From: Sphingobium sp. EP60837
GTDB taxonomy: Bacteria; Pseudomonadota; Alphaproteobacteria; Sphingomonadales; Sphingomonadaceae
Assembly: GCF_001658005.1 (NCBI RefSeq)
Contig: NZ_CP015987.1
Coordinates: 1,066,727-1,130,726 of the forward strand
Direction of reading: 5' to 3'
DNA: 64,000 nt
Of this stretch, positions 35,501 to 43,242 are shown in pieces. Numbering within the stretch: position 1 is the stretch's first letter; each line of letters begins with the position of its first letter. The notes beneath the pieces were generated by a model that was not told the origin of the DNA, did not search any database, and was given only the letters and a program-made list of their open reading frames with translations. The translations under genes were made by a program, and so were the position numbers.

Positions 35501-35627
35501 CTTGTCACTCATCTTCGTCCCGGTGATATATGAAATTGTGGAGAGCATCGAACGTTGGATCGCGCCGCGCGCCGCCCGATTCGTGACGCCGCGTCAGCCG
35601 GGCGACGATGATCCGTTCCCTACATGA
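32547..35627 (+). CDS. RND multidrug efflux pump (HAE1-type)
   Basis: 1026 residues, the normal size. The N-terminal helix RNPIPVVSLFILLTI, two large periplasmic loops and twelve transmembrane helices are present. The proton-relay motif in TM4 is GILVDDAIVEVENIEKRI, and the second-half equivalent is LLGLCAKNSILLVEFAIEE. Three nucleotides separate it from the adaptor gene. The family expels hydrophobic compounds, dyes, antibiotics and detergents; substrate range cannot be inferred. Gene order (TetR, channel, adaptor, pump) is complete. Confidence 0.94.
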   Translation: MRISAWAIRNPIPVVSLFILLTIAGIVAYVGLPIKQFPNVNFPVVSVTVTQNGAAPSEVENQITRPIENALSGVAGVKHISSTAVLGSSTTTVEFELHSDMQKATDDVRTAVERARVELPTGIDPPLVQRLDIDNAPILTYAVSAPGMGDTELSRFIDKVVTRALQAQAGVAQVRRIGGAEREINVVLDAQRMAAFGVTAPQVNNALAAFNSDDPGGRADVGAVEQTIRVLGSSITIDRLRALSIPVQGRYVRLSDIAEIGDGAAEQRSFARLDGRPVTAIQVSKTRDASDISVEDRVVKAIDQLQADHRGVIFTKLVSTVDSTRRSFSSTQHVLIEGIFLAVLVVYLFLRNWRATIIAAVAMPLSLIPTFVMMSAMGFSLNSITLLALTLVIGILVDDAIVEVENIEKRIEAGESPYRAALIGADAIGLAVIATTATIIAVFAPVSLIPGQAGQFFREFGLTVAVAVLFSLVVARLLTPLMAAYFLVPLKDRTHREKQPVNPIYGRILDWALAHRWMTMAIGAGIFLLSLLLASLTPVGFQPVGNPGYLYVAVQGPPGATREDMARAVNTATKMLLAEPAVERVFAQVGSTAGGFGDGDDLRSGTLTVVLKEHRDVTTDQFRQIIRPKLRDVPDIRLSNQGSFGSAGVSIVLAGEDGQALERTQIELLRQMRGVRSISDPRPAPPPAGPELIVTPRSEEAARLNVDSRTLAQVLRVATIGDIDASVAKYSDGDERVPIRVRLPEGSRQDLDTIANLRVPTLDGQTTPLSAVADIRFKAGPGKIVRYDRERRVSVEADLIAGRTLGQALEEVAALPVMRNLPKGVQQAREGDSEAMAELFGGFLLAIVAGIGLTFSVLVLLFKGFFKPVVILAALPLSLLGAFTALVLFGKTLDLPAMIGLLMLLGLCAKNSILLVEFAIEEERAGTPMTHALRNACRERARPIVMTTVAMAAGMLPTALGIGEGAEFRQPMALAVIGGLITSTALSLIFVPVIYEIVESIERWIAPRAARFVTPRQPGDDDPFPT

Positions 35628-35689
35628 TGAGGCGACATTAGCGTTTACTCACTTATCGCTTGACCAATCGAACATAGACGTTCAATTGG

Positions 35690-35750
35690 GGACTGCCTTC
35701 CAGGCACTCTCCTACACCTACTAGGCCGGCTATATGCCGGCCTTTTCTTT
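35690..35750 (+). ncRNA. Candidate small RNA ending at an intrinsic terminator
   Basis: A promoter-like TTGACC (35660-35665) and TTCAAT (35681-35686, short 15-nt spacer) precede a compact stretch. That stretch has a 5-bp hairpin TGCCT-TCC-AGGCA (35694-35706), an unpaired CTCTCCT segment complementary to ribosome-binding sites, and the terminator. It could equally be the untranslated tail of the pump operon. Confidence 0.25.
35723..35750 (+). terminator. Rho-independent terminator
   Basis: AGGCCGGC, loop TATAT, GCCGGCCT, then TTTCTTT. It ends the RND operon or the candidate small RNA. The 35751-35915 interval shows nothing convincing. Confidence 0.85.
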
Positions 35751-35915
35751 GCCTGCTACGCTTGGCCGTGGTTCGGAGGGGGCAGAGTATCTGTTCGGCC
35801 TGAGGGCGAGTGGGGCCGAAATCCTGAGCGCCATTCAAACGAGGCTGCATGCACGAAGATATTGGGCAGTGGCAAAGCGCAGGCGCGTGCGCCTGAAATG
35901 CACAAATGTTTGGGG

Positions 35916-35943
35916 CAAAAAGAAAGGGCGCTTGAGCGCCCTT
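35916..35943 (-). terminator. Rho-independent terminator for the small secreted protein gene
   Basis: AAGGGCGC (35924-35931), 4-nt loop, GCGCCCTT (35936-35943); on the minus strand followed by TCTTTTTGCC. Confidence 0.85.
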
Positions 35944-35968
35944 CCTCTGTGCGACCCGGGTCGTAAAA

Positions 35969-36280
35969 TCAGGGCAGCTTCGCCAGATCTGCGTCGATCG
36001 CAGCAAGGCGGGCGTCCGTGACTTCTTCGCTGGCATATTGCTGAATCGCCTTCAGCGTCATGCCGCGAGCCATTTCGACCTGATCATTGGTCGTCATGCC
36101 GGGGATATGCTTTTCGACGATCGCCTTGGCGGCAGGGTTGTCGAGCAGCGTGCCCAGATCGGTGTCAGCGGTGTTCAGCTTGCCCTTGACGGCAGCAGCT
36201 GCGGGTGCCGACGCGGCGGTCTGCGCAAGAGCAGGCGTCGCAATGGCGAGGGCTGCCGTAGCAAGAATCAAAAGACGCAT
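35969..36280 (-). CDS. Small secreted protein of unknown function
   Basis: 103 residues. A clear signal peptide (MRLLILATAALAIATPALAQ) is followed by an alanine-rich linker and a mostly helical ~65-residue domain (LGTLLDNPAAKAIVEKHIPG, QVEMARGMTLKAIQQYA). GGAGGATC precedes the ATG, and a terminator follows. I do not recognise a named family with certainty. The DNPAAKAIVEKHIPG segment resembles small periplasmic proteins common in sphingomonads that sometimes sit with glycoside or TonB loci. Overlapping palindromes (ATATCG-CA-CGATAT at 36312-36325 and ACGATATCGT at 36319-36328) lie in its promoter. Confidence 0.75.
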   Translation of the reverse strand: MRLLILATAALAIATPALAQTAASAPAAAAVKGKLNTADTDLGTLLDNPAAKAIVEKHIPGMTTNDQVEMARGMTLKAIQQYASEEVTDARLAAIDADLAKLP

Positions 36281-36311
36281 GAATCAGGATCCTCCATTTT
36301 CGAGACCATCT

Positions 36312-36328
36312 ATATCGCACGATATCGT
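36312..36328. promoter_or_regulatory. Overlapping palindromes upstream of the small secreted protein
   Basis: ATATCG-CA-CGATAT (36312-36325) overlaps the perfect 10-bp palindrome ACGATATCGT (36319-36328), in the 60-nt gap between the TetR stop and the small gene. Confidence 0.4.
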
Positions 36329-36340
36329 TCTAAATTCAAG

Positions 36341-36991
36341 TCACCAACTTGCGCGTGCGGCCATAAAAAGATCGACTGTGTCGCGGGCGGCCTTCAATAT
36401 ATCCTCTTCGGCGACCGGCCCGCAGCTGCTTTCCTGAACTTCCCATCCCGAAATTGTCGATACGAACAGGCGGGCAATGACATCAGGATTGCGCACCGGT
36501 ATCCCATCGCGCCTTGCCGCCTCCTGAATATCGCGACTGATAAGCTGGACGATGTAGATATAGCCGGCTTCATAAAGTGCCTTGGCCAGTTCCGGGAACC
36601 GGTCCCGATAAGCGAGCGTCAGGCGCTTGAAAGCCTGAACGTCGGCCTGCAGAAATGATCGTGCGATGGTGCGCGCGTGATGGTACAGCCGCTCGCCGAT
36701 ATCGTCCGTGAGGAGATAATCTTCCTGCGACGACACGGCCGACCATTTATCGACGCGATCCTGGATCACCTTAGTGAACAAGGCCTCCTTCGATGGATAG
36801 CGTGCGTAAAGCGTTCCTTTGGAAACGCCCGTCGCCGTCGCGATATTCTCCATCGCTACAGTGTCATAGCCCGACTCTAAAAACATGCGGCTGGCGGTTG
36901 CGAGAATTGCCTCATCGATGGCGGCAACCTGTTTCGCGTCCGGTCGACCTCTTTTGGGCTTAAATGCTTTTTCGATCTTCGTGGCAGTCAT
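36341..36991 (-). CDS. TetR-family regulator of the glycoside operon
   Basis: 216 residues from ATG 36991 (a GTG two codons earlier is possible). KRGRPDAKQ arm, helix-turn-helix AMENIATATGVSKGTLYARY, YPSKEALF, and a TetR_C ligand domain. It diverges from the GH3-led glycosidase operon with the perfect palindrome 37033-37051 between them, so it is the likely local repressor. The small secreted protein follows on the same strand. Confidence 0.92.
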   Translation of the reverse strand: MTATKIEKAFKPKRGRPDAKQVAAIDEAILATASRMFLESGYDTVAMENIATATGVSKGTLYARYPSKEALFTKVIQDRVDKWSAVSSQEDYLLTDDIGERLYHHARTIARSFLQADVQAFKRLTLAYRDRFPELAKALYEAGYIYIVQLISRDIQEAARRDGIPVRNPDVIARLFVSTISGWEVQESSCGPVAEEDILKAARDTVDLFMAARASW

Positions 36992-37032
36992 AATCACATC
37001 TCTGACTCAGGCGGTCCTTATTAGCAATCCCG

Positions 37033-37051
37033 GTTCGAAAAAAAATCGAAC
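37033..37051. promoter_or_regulatory. Perfect operator GTTCGA-N7-TCGAAC
   Basis: 6-bp half-sites with a 7-nt A-only spacer, centred between the TetR gene and the GH3 gene, the expected place for autoregulation and operon control. Confidence 0.7.
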
Positions 37052-37147
37052 GCAACCGATCGAATATTGACGCCATGCCGATGCGAGTCTATGAAAGGTA
37101 AACTATCAAGATCTGAACTATGTCCATGGCCGGAGAGGGCTTTAATC

Positions 37148-39367
37148 ATGAAAAAATCGACGTCGCTCCTGTGCCTTGCTGCGATGGGCTCGATGCTGAC
37201 GCCCATTTCCGGACAGGCGAAGACATCGGCGGATACACCTGAACGTCGCGCTGCTGAAACGCTCGCGAAAATGACGCCGGAAGAGAAGTTCACTCTGCTC
37301 CATGGGCCCATGCCATCGATTCTGCCGCCCGCCAAAAGGCCCCAGGGTGTGACGATCGGCGCTGGCTTCATCGAGGGCGTCGAGCGCCTCGGCGTGCCCC
37401 GGTTGATCGAGAGCGACGCGAGCCTGGGCGTTTCGAACCTCATGGAAATGCGCAAGGGCGATGTCGCTACCGCTCTGCCTTCGGGGCTCTCCCTGGCGTC
37501 GAGCTGGGACCCAGAAATCGCCCGTTCAGGCGGGGTGATGATTGGGTCGGAGGCGCGAGCCAAGGGCTTCAACGTCATGCTAGTGGGCGGCGTCAATCTC
37601 GTGCGCGATCCCCGCGCGGGCCGGAATTTCGAATATCTGGGCGAAGACCCGCTGCTCGGTGGCGTGCTGGTGGGCGGCCAGATTGCTGGCGTCCAGTCCA
37701 ACAACATCATCGGCACGATCAAGCATTTCGCCCTCAACAATCAGGAAACCGGCCGCAATGTCGGCTCGGTGGAAATGGACGAGACGCCTATGCGGGAAAG
37801 CGACCTGCTCGCCTTTCAAATCGGTATCGAACGCGGCAATCCCGGTTCGGTAATGTGCGCCTATAATCGTGTTGGCGGCACCTACGCTTGCGAGAACGCG
37901 TTTCTCCTGAACGATGTGCTGCGTCGCGATTGGGGCTTCAAGGGCTTCGTGATGTCCGACTGGGGCGCGGTCCATTCGACCGAGGCGATCCTGGCCGGGC
38001 TGGACCAGCAGTCGGGCGAGCAGCTCGACGGCAAGCGCTATTTCTCCGATCTGCTCGTCAAGGCGCTGCAGGAAGGCAAGGTTCCGCAGTCTGCCGTCGA
38101 TAAGGCTGCGGGGCGCGTGCTCTATGCCATCTATGCGCATGGCCTGGCCGATAATCCGCTCAAGCCGGGCCAGCCGATCAACTATGACGCCAATGCCGAG
38201 GTCGCGCAGCGCGCAGCCGAGCAGGGCATTGTCCTGCTGCGCAACGAGGGCGGCATCCTGCCCTTGGCCGCATCGGCGAAGAAGATATTGGTCGTTGGCG
38301 GCAATGCCGATGTCGGCGTGCCCGGCGGCGGCGGATCGAGCCAGGTCAACCCTGTGGGTGGCCTCAAACGCGTTGGCAAGGGTGCGGAAAGCGGTCCGGC
38401 TGCCGGGTTCGCCAAGCGCGGCTACGGCGGCACCGCGCCGCTCGACGCCTTGCGCGCCGAATTGCCTGGAGCGCAGATCAGCTATCTGGACGGCAAGGAT
38501 GCAGCGGCCGCCGCATCTGCTGCCAAGGCTGCGGACGTCGTAATCGTCTTCGCGGAAAAATTTGCCACCGAAGCGGTAGATCAGCCCGATCTCTCGCTGG
38601 GCGAAGGGCAGGATGCGCTGATCGACGCGGTCGCTGGCGCAAATGCCAAGACCGTGGTGGTTCTGGAAACCGGCAATGCCGTGCTGATGCCCTGGCGGGA
38701 CAAGGTGCCCGCCATCCTGTCGGCTTGGTATGGCGGCCAGCGTGGCGGGACGGCCATCGCCCGCATCCTGACTGGCAAGGTCAATCCGTCGGGCCATCTG
38801 CCGGTCACTTTCCCGGCATCGGTCGACCATTTGCCAAATCCGGTGCTGCCTGGTTCGGACGCTCCTCCGGCGGACAAGGAAACGCGTGCGGTTTACGGCA
38901 TTCAGGCTGGTACGAAGCCGTTCGACATCCGCTATCCGGAAGGATCGGATGTTGGCTATCGCTGGTTCGACAAAAAGGGTTTGAAGCCGCTCTATCCCTT
39001 CGGCCATGGCCTCAGCTACACGCAGTTCCGCTATGACGGGCTGAAGACGACCGGCGGCAAGGCGCTGACCGTGCGTTTCACCGTCACCAACAGCGGCCAG
39101 CGCGCGGGTGCCGATGTGCCTCAGGTCTATGTCACGCGGCCCGGCAAGGCCAAGCGGCTTGTCGGCTGGGCCAAGCCTGACCTGAAGCCGGGCGAGAGCA
39201 CAGAGGTTACGGTGACGGCGGATATGCGCGTGCTGGCTGACTTCGACGCCAAGGCGCAGCGTTGGGTGCTGCCTGCCGAGGAAGTGAAGGTCGAAGTCGG
39301 CACGTCTGCGGCCGATCCGGTCCTGACCGGCACCGCCAAGCTGAACCGCGCCGTCCGGAAGCCCTGA
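37148..39367 (+). CDS. Glycoside hydrolase family 3 beta-glucosidase
   Basis: 739 residues from ATG 37148 (MKKSTSLLCLAAM signal peptide, GQA cleavage). The GH3 N-domain contains HFALNNQET and the nucleophile aspartate D271 in VMSDWGA. The GH3 C-domain and a fibronectin-III-like domain (VPQVYVTRPGKAKRLVGWAK) follow. Family members remove terminal beta-glucose from glycosides. Being exported and followed 3 nt later by a GH106 gene, it is positioned to work on rhamnosyl-glucosides in the periplasm. Sugar specificity (glucose against xylose) is not provable from sequence. Confidence 0.92.
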   Translation: MKKSTSLLCLAAMGSMLTPISGQAKTSADTPERRAAETLAKMTPEEKFTLLHGPMPSILPPAKRPQGVTIGAGFIEGVERLGVPRLIESDASLGVSNLMEMRKGDVATALPSGLSLASSWDPEIARSGGVMIGSEARAKGFNVMLVGGVNLVRDPRAGRNFEYLGEDPLLGGVLVGGQIAGVQSNNIIGTIKHFALNNQETGRNVGSVEMDETPMRESDLLAFQIGIERGNPGSVMCAYNRVGGTYACENAFLLNDVLRRDWGFKGFVMSDWGAVHSTEAILAGLDQQSGEQLDGKRYFSDLLVKALQEGKVPQSAVDKAAGRVLYAIYAHGLADNPLKPGQPINYDANAEVAQRAAEQGIVLLRNEGGILPLAASAKKILVVGGNADVGVPGGGGSSQVNPVGGLKRVGKGAESGPAAGFAKRGYGGTAPLDALRAELPGAQISYLDGKDAAAAASAAKAADVVIVFAEKFATEAVDQPDLSLGEGQDALIDAVAGANAKTVVVLETGNAVLMPWRDKVPAILSAWYGGQRGGTAIARILTGKVNPSGHLPVTFPASVDHLPNPVLPGSDAPPADKETRAVYGIQAGTKPFDIRYPEGSDVGYRWFDKKGLKPLYPFGHGLSYTQFRYDGLKTTGGKALTVRFTVTNSGQRAGADVPQVYVTRPGKAKRLVGWAKPDLKPGESTEVTVTADMRVLADFDAKAQRWVLPAEEVKVEVGTSAADPVLTGTAKLNRAVRKP

Positions 39368-39370
39368 GCC

Positions 39371-42241
39371 ATGACGACCAAGCGGATGATGAAGTGCTGC
39401 CTGCTGGCGGCAACGGCTTTGCTCGCCCTGGCCGATACGCCAGCCCTGGCGGGGCCTCTGGAGGAGGGGTTTCGCGTCCCTCCGATAGAGGCCCGTCCGC
39501 GCTTTCGCTGGTGGTGGCCGGGCGACGCAGTAACGGATGAAGAGCTGCGCCGCGAGGTCAAGCTCATGGCGGACACGGGCTTTGCTGGCGCGGAGATCCA
39601 GTCATTTTCGCCGAATTTCATCACGCTGACCCCTGACGAGAAGGAGCGGGTGAACCAATATGCCGAGCCCTCCTTCTTCGCCCACGTCCGCACGGCGGGG
39701 GAGGCGGCGAAGTCGGCGGGGCTGACGCTCGATTATACGCTTGGCTCTTCGTGGCCCTCGGGCGGCGGATTTGCCATTCCGCCGGAACTGGCTTTCACCG
39801 AATTGACCATGGCCCGTTCGGAGGTGAAGGGCGGGCAGGTTGGCCCGATCAAGCTGACCATCCCCAAGCGCACGCGGCGGCTCGGCGCGCTCAACTTTCT
39901 CGACGCCCGCGTCAAGGACCCGAAAGTCGCCGACTGGGGCAAGCGTCTTGATGCGCGGGCGCGCACCGTCGCCGTGGTGGCGGTTAAGGGCGGAGCGCCC
40001 ATGCTCAATCCGGCTGCGGCGGGGGCGATGGGCATGACGCTGACGCCGTGGCGCGACGTCATCACGCCCGGCACGCTCGATCCGTCGAGCAGCATCGTCC
40101 TGACCGACAAGCTGCGGGATGATGGGACATTGGATTGGACGCCGCCGCCGGGCGATTGGCAGTTATTCCTGTTCCGCCAATATGCGTCGGATGTGGGCGT
40201 CCTCGGCGCAGCGGGGCAGGGGCCGCAGCTGATCCTGGATCACATGAATCCCAAAGCCTTCGCCGCACATGTGGCGCGGGTCGGTGATCCGCTTGGTAAC
40301 AACCCGCCGGGCCTGCGATCGACCTTTGTCGACAGCCTGGAATTGATGCAGGACATCCAATGGGGTCCTGAATTGCTGAAGGAATTCAAGAAAAGGCGCG
40401 GATATGATCTGACGCCCTATCTGCCCTTCGTCTTGCAGCCGGGCTGGATGCAGGCGTGGAACGAGCATTGGTCCCCGCCCTATTTCGACTCATCGAGCGG
40501 CGATTTTGCCGAACGGGTGCGTACCGACTACCGCCGCACCGTGTCGGACATGATGATTGAGGGGTTCATTCAGCCGTTCGTCGCATGGAATCACAGCCAT
40601 GGCCTGAAAGCCAAATTCCAGGCCCATGGCGGCCCGTTCGACGTCATTCGCGGCTATGGCCTTGCTGACATTCCCGAGACCGAAGACCTGCCCGGCGAGG
40701 GCGATCCGTTATTCACGCGCCTCGCCCGGTCGGCAGCGCATCTTTATGGCAAGCCGATCGTGTCCGCGGAAAGCCTAGCCTGGGCAAATCGGCCGTTCGA
40801 CGTGACGCCGGACGAAATGCGGCGGCGGGTCGATGCTCTGATCGTGGGCGGCGTCAACTCGATGATCCTACATGGCTATAATTACCGCTTCCATGCCGAG
40901 GATTGGCCGGGCTGGCACGCATTTCAACCCAGCCCGTTCGCAGCGGGCTTTTCCAGCATGCTGAACGAGACCAATCCGGTCTGGTCAGCCATGAAGCCGC
41001 TGGGCACCTATATCGGTCGGCTCCAGTCTGTGATGCAGGCAGGACAGGCGGTGGTGCCTGTCGCCTATTTCTACGGCCGCTACGGCTATTATGAAGGCAT
41101 CGAAGACCAGGGCGCAGGCAGGCTGGCGGCCGAGAAGGCGTTTCTAGCCGCGGGCTATGATTATGACCGGATCAATCCGGACTCCATCGCCCATGCCCGT
41201 GTGGAGGGTCGGCAACTCATCGCCCAAGGCGGTCAGCGTTATCCGGTGCTCGTCCTGCCCCCGATAGACGGCATCCGCGCCGATACGGCCGAAGCCATCG
41301 CCGGTTTCGCTAAGGCCGGGCTGCCGGTCTTCTTCATCGATCACGCCCCCACGCGCGATGAAGGATTGGCGCAGGCCCGCAGTCGCGACGCCCGGGTGAA
41401 AAAGGCCGTGGCCGCCGCGATGAAGGCGGGGGCGAAAGTCGTTCCAGCAGCCGCAATCCCTGACAGCCTGCGAACAGCGTCGATCCCTGCCAATCTGCAC
41501 TTCAGCGGCGATGCGACCGGCCTGGTCTTTGTCCAGCGGCGGATCGATGGCCGCACCGTCACCTTCGTCCACAACAGGGGCGAAGCTGCGCGCGCGGTCA
41601 CGATGACGCTGCCAGGCGTCGGCGGCATCACGCGCTGGGATGCTATGGATGGCAGTATGACGCCTGTTTCAGCCAAGGCCGTCCAGCAGCAGACAGCGGT
41701 GCCGCTTATGCTCGCAGCTGGTGAAAGCGCATTGCTGGTGCTTGACCCCAAAACGCAGGCCGCCACTATCCCGTCACCCGTTCCCGTCGGCAGCGTAACG
41801 CTGCCCGCCGATGGGTGGCAGCTTCGCGTGGAGGGCCATGCGGAGCGAAATCCCTATGCCCATGATTTCGGCTCCGTGACGCTGAAGGATTGGCTGCAGG
41901 TTCCGGAACTGACGCAGTTCGCAGGCACTGGCACTTATCGGCGATCGATCACTGTCGATGCGGGCTGGCTGACGAAGGGCACGAAGCTTGTACTCGATCT
42001 CGGGCAGGTGCGTGACATCGCGACCGTAACGATCAATGGCCTGAGCCTTCCCACCATGTTCAGCGCCCCGTTCCGTGTCGATGTGACCGGCCTGTTGCGC
42101 GCGGGGAAGAACGACCTCAGCGTAGCAGTCGCCAATGTGCCGCAAAATGGGGTGATCAATCCCAAGAACCCGGCGTACAAGAAGTTCAAGCCGGTGCCAG
42201 CTGGATGGACGGGGCCCGTCCGATTGGAGGCCAGCCGATGA
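39371..42241 (+). CDS. GH106-type alpha-L-rhamnosidase
   Basis: 956 residues with signal peptide (ALADTPALAG). The family signature RFRWWWPGDAVTDEELRREV is at residues ~44-63, followed by GFAGAEIQSF, the TIM-barrel segment LRSTFVDSLELM, the SAESLAWANRPFDVTPDEMR region and a C-terminal jelly-roll (GTGTYRRSITVDAG). GH106 was founded on the RhaM rhamnosidase of Sphingomonas paucimobilis, which suits this host; RhaM is somewhat longer. It overlaps the next gene by 4 nt. It removes alpha-L-rhamnose from glycosides. Confidence 0.85.
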   Translation: MTTKRMMKCCLLAATALLALADTPALAGPLEEGFRVPPIEARPRFRWWWPGDAVTDEELRREVKLMADTGFAGAEIQSFSPNFITLTPDEKERVNQYAEPSFFAHVRTAGEAAKSAGLTLDYTLGSSWPSGGGFAIPPELAFTELTMARSEVKGGQVGPIKLTIPKRTRRLGALNFLDARVKDPKVADWGKRLDARARTVAVVAVKGGAPMLNPAAAGAMGMTLTPWRDVITPGTLDPSSSIVLTDKLRDDGTLDWTPPPGDWQLFLFRQYASDVGVLGAAGQGPQLILDHMNPKAFAAHVARVGDPLGNNPPGLRSTFVDSLELMQDIQWGPELLKEFKKRRGYDLTPYLPFVLQPGWMQAWNEHWSPPYFDSSSGDFAERVRTDYRRTVSDMMIEGFIQPFVAWNHSHGLKAKFQAHGGPFDVIRGYGLADIPETEDLPGEGDPLFTRLARSAAHLYGKPIVSAESLAWANRPFDVTPDEMRRRVDALIVGGVNSMILHGYNYRFHAEDWPGWHAFQPSPFAAGFSSMLNETNPVWSAMKPLGTYIGRLQSVMQAGQAVVPVAYFYGRYGYYEGIEDQGAGRLAAEKAFLAAGYDYDRINPDSIAHARVEGRQLIAQGGQRYPVLVLPPIDGIRADTAEAIAGFAKAGLPVFFIDHAPTRDEGLAQARSRDARVKKAVAAAMKAGAKVVPAAAIPDSLRTASIPANLHFSGDATGLVFVQRRIDGRTVTFVHNRGEAARAVTMTLPGVGGITRWDAMDGSMTPVSAKAVQQQTAVPLMLAAGESALLVLDPKTQAATIPSPVPVGSVTLPADGWQLRVEGHAERNPYAHDFGSVTLKDWLQVPELTQFAGTGTYRRSITVDAGWLTKGTKLVLDLGQVRDIATVTINGLSLPTMFSAPFRVDVTGLLRAGKNDLSVAVANVPQNGVINPKNPAYKKFKPVPAGWTGPVRLEASR

Positions 42242-43242
42242 TCCTCCGCCGCGCCGCGACGGCGCTCGCCTCCGTCCTCCTCCTGGCCGCAGCACCTGCT
42301 ACGACGGCTCCCGACGATCTGAGTTTGGTCAATCCTGAGTTGCGGCCCATGGCGCGCGTCATATTGCAGGCGCAGCGCAAGGGGAACAGCTTCACCCCCC
42401 CTAAGCTGGGCGCGCTGCCCGCCGGCGTCGAGGAACGGCAGGCGCCGGGTTCGCGCGGGCATCCCGCCGTTCCGGTCTATGTGGTCAATGCCGGGACCGC
42501 AGCCGGATCGCCGCGCGGCGCGATCTACTACGTCCATGGGGGTGGCTTTATCGGCGGCGACGCCCGGGAAAATCTGTCTTCGCTCAAGAGCATGGCGGCG
42601 CGACTGAACTGTGTGGTTGTGTCCGTCCAATATCGCCTTGCGCCAGCCACCCGCTTTCCCGGTCCGCTGGAGGATGCTTATGCGGGGCTGAAATGGCTGC
42701 ATGGCAATGCAGCGTCGCTGGGTGTCGATCCGGCACGCATAGTTGTGCTGGGCGAAAGTGCCGGAGGCGGTCTGGCCGCGATGTTGACGATCGCGGCGCG
42801 AGATCGGGGCGAGGTGCCGGTAGCCTATCAGGCGCTGGTATATCCGATGCTCGACGATCGCACGGGTTCGTCCCGCCCGGTTCCGCCTCATATCGGCCAA
42901 CTGATTTGGACCGCAAAATCCAATCGCCAAGGCTGGCAGGCGCTGCTGGGGCGTGAACCCGGTGCAGCCAGTCAACCAGCAGGGTCGGTTCCGGCACGCG
43001 TCGCCAACCTTAAGGGGCTGCCGCCCACCTTTATCGAAGTGGGCTCCATCGATCTCTTCGCGGAGGAGGATATCGAATTTGCCCGCCGCCTGGTCAATGC
43101 AGGCGTGCCGACCGAGTTGCTGGTCGTTCCCGGCGCTTTCCACGGATTTCAGTTCATCGCGCCGCGTGCTGCAGTCTCGCAACAATTCACCGCGGCGCTG
43201 GACGCCGCGCTGGCTCGCGCTCTTTCGCCGGAGAAGAAATAA
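42238..43242 (+). CDS. HSL-family alpha/beta-hydrolase (esterase)
   Basis: 334 residues from ATG 42238, overlapping the GH106 stop. A signal peptide (ASVLLLAAAPATTA) precedes the hydrolase fold. The oxyanion HGGG is at residues 100-103, nucleophile S174 lies in GESAGG, the acid is in GSIDLFAEED and His in AFHGF. These mark the hormone-sensitive-lipase type. Flanked by two rhamnosidases, it probably removes acyl groups (acetyl, feruloyl or similar) that block the sugars. Confidence 0.9.
   Translation: MILRRAATALASVLLLAAAPATTAPDDLSLVNPELRPMARVILQAQRKGNSFTPPKLGALPAGVEERQAPGSRGHPAVPVYVVNAGTAAGSPRGAIYYVHGGGFIGGDARENLSSLKSMAARLNCVVVSVQYRLAPATRFPGPLEDAYAGLKWLHGNAASLGVDPARIVVLGESAGGGLAAMLTIAARDRGEVPVAYQALVYPMLDDRTGSSRPVPPHIGQLIWTAKSNRQGWQALLGREPGAASQPAGSVPARVANLKGLPPTFIEVGSIDLFAEEDIEFARRLVNAGVPTELLVVPGAFHGFQFIAPRAAVSQQFTAALDAALARALSPEKK

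Noticed and set aside
35734..36036. Small genes between the RND operon and the secreted protein
   Set aside because: Both possible frames run through the terminators and lack a ribosome-binding site.
37580..39007. 475-residue open frame opposite the GH3 gene
   Set aside because: Antisense to GH3 motifs; arginine-rich and without a fold signature.
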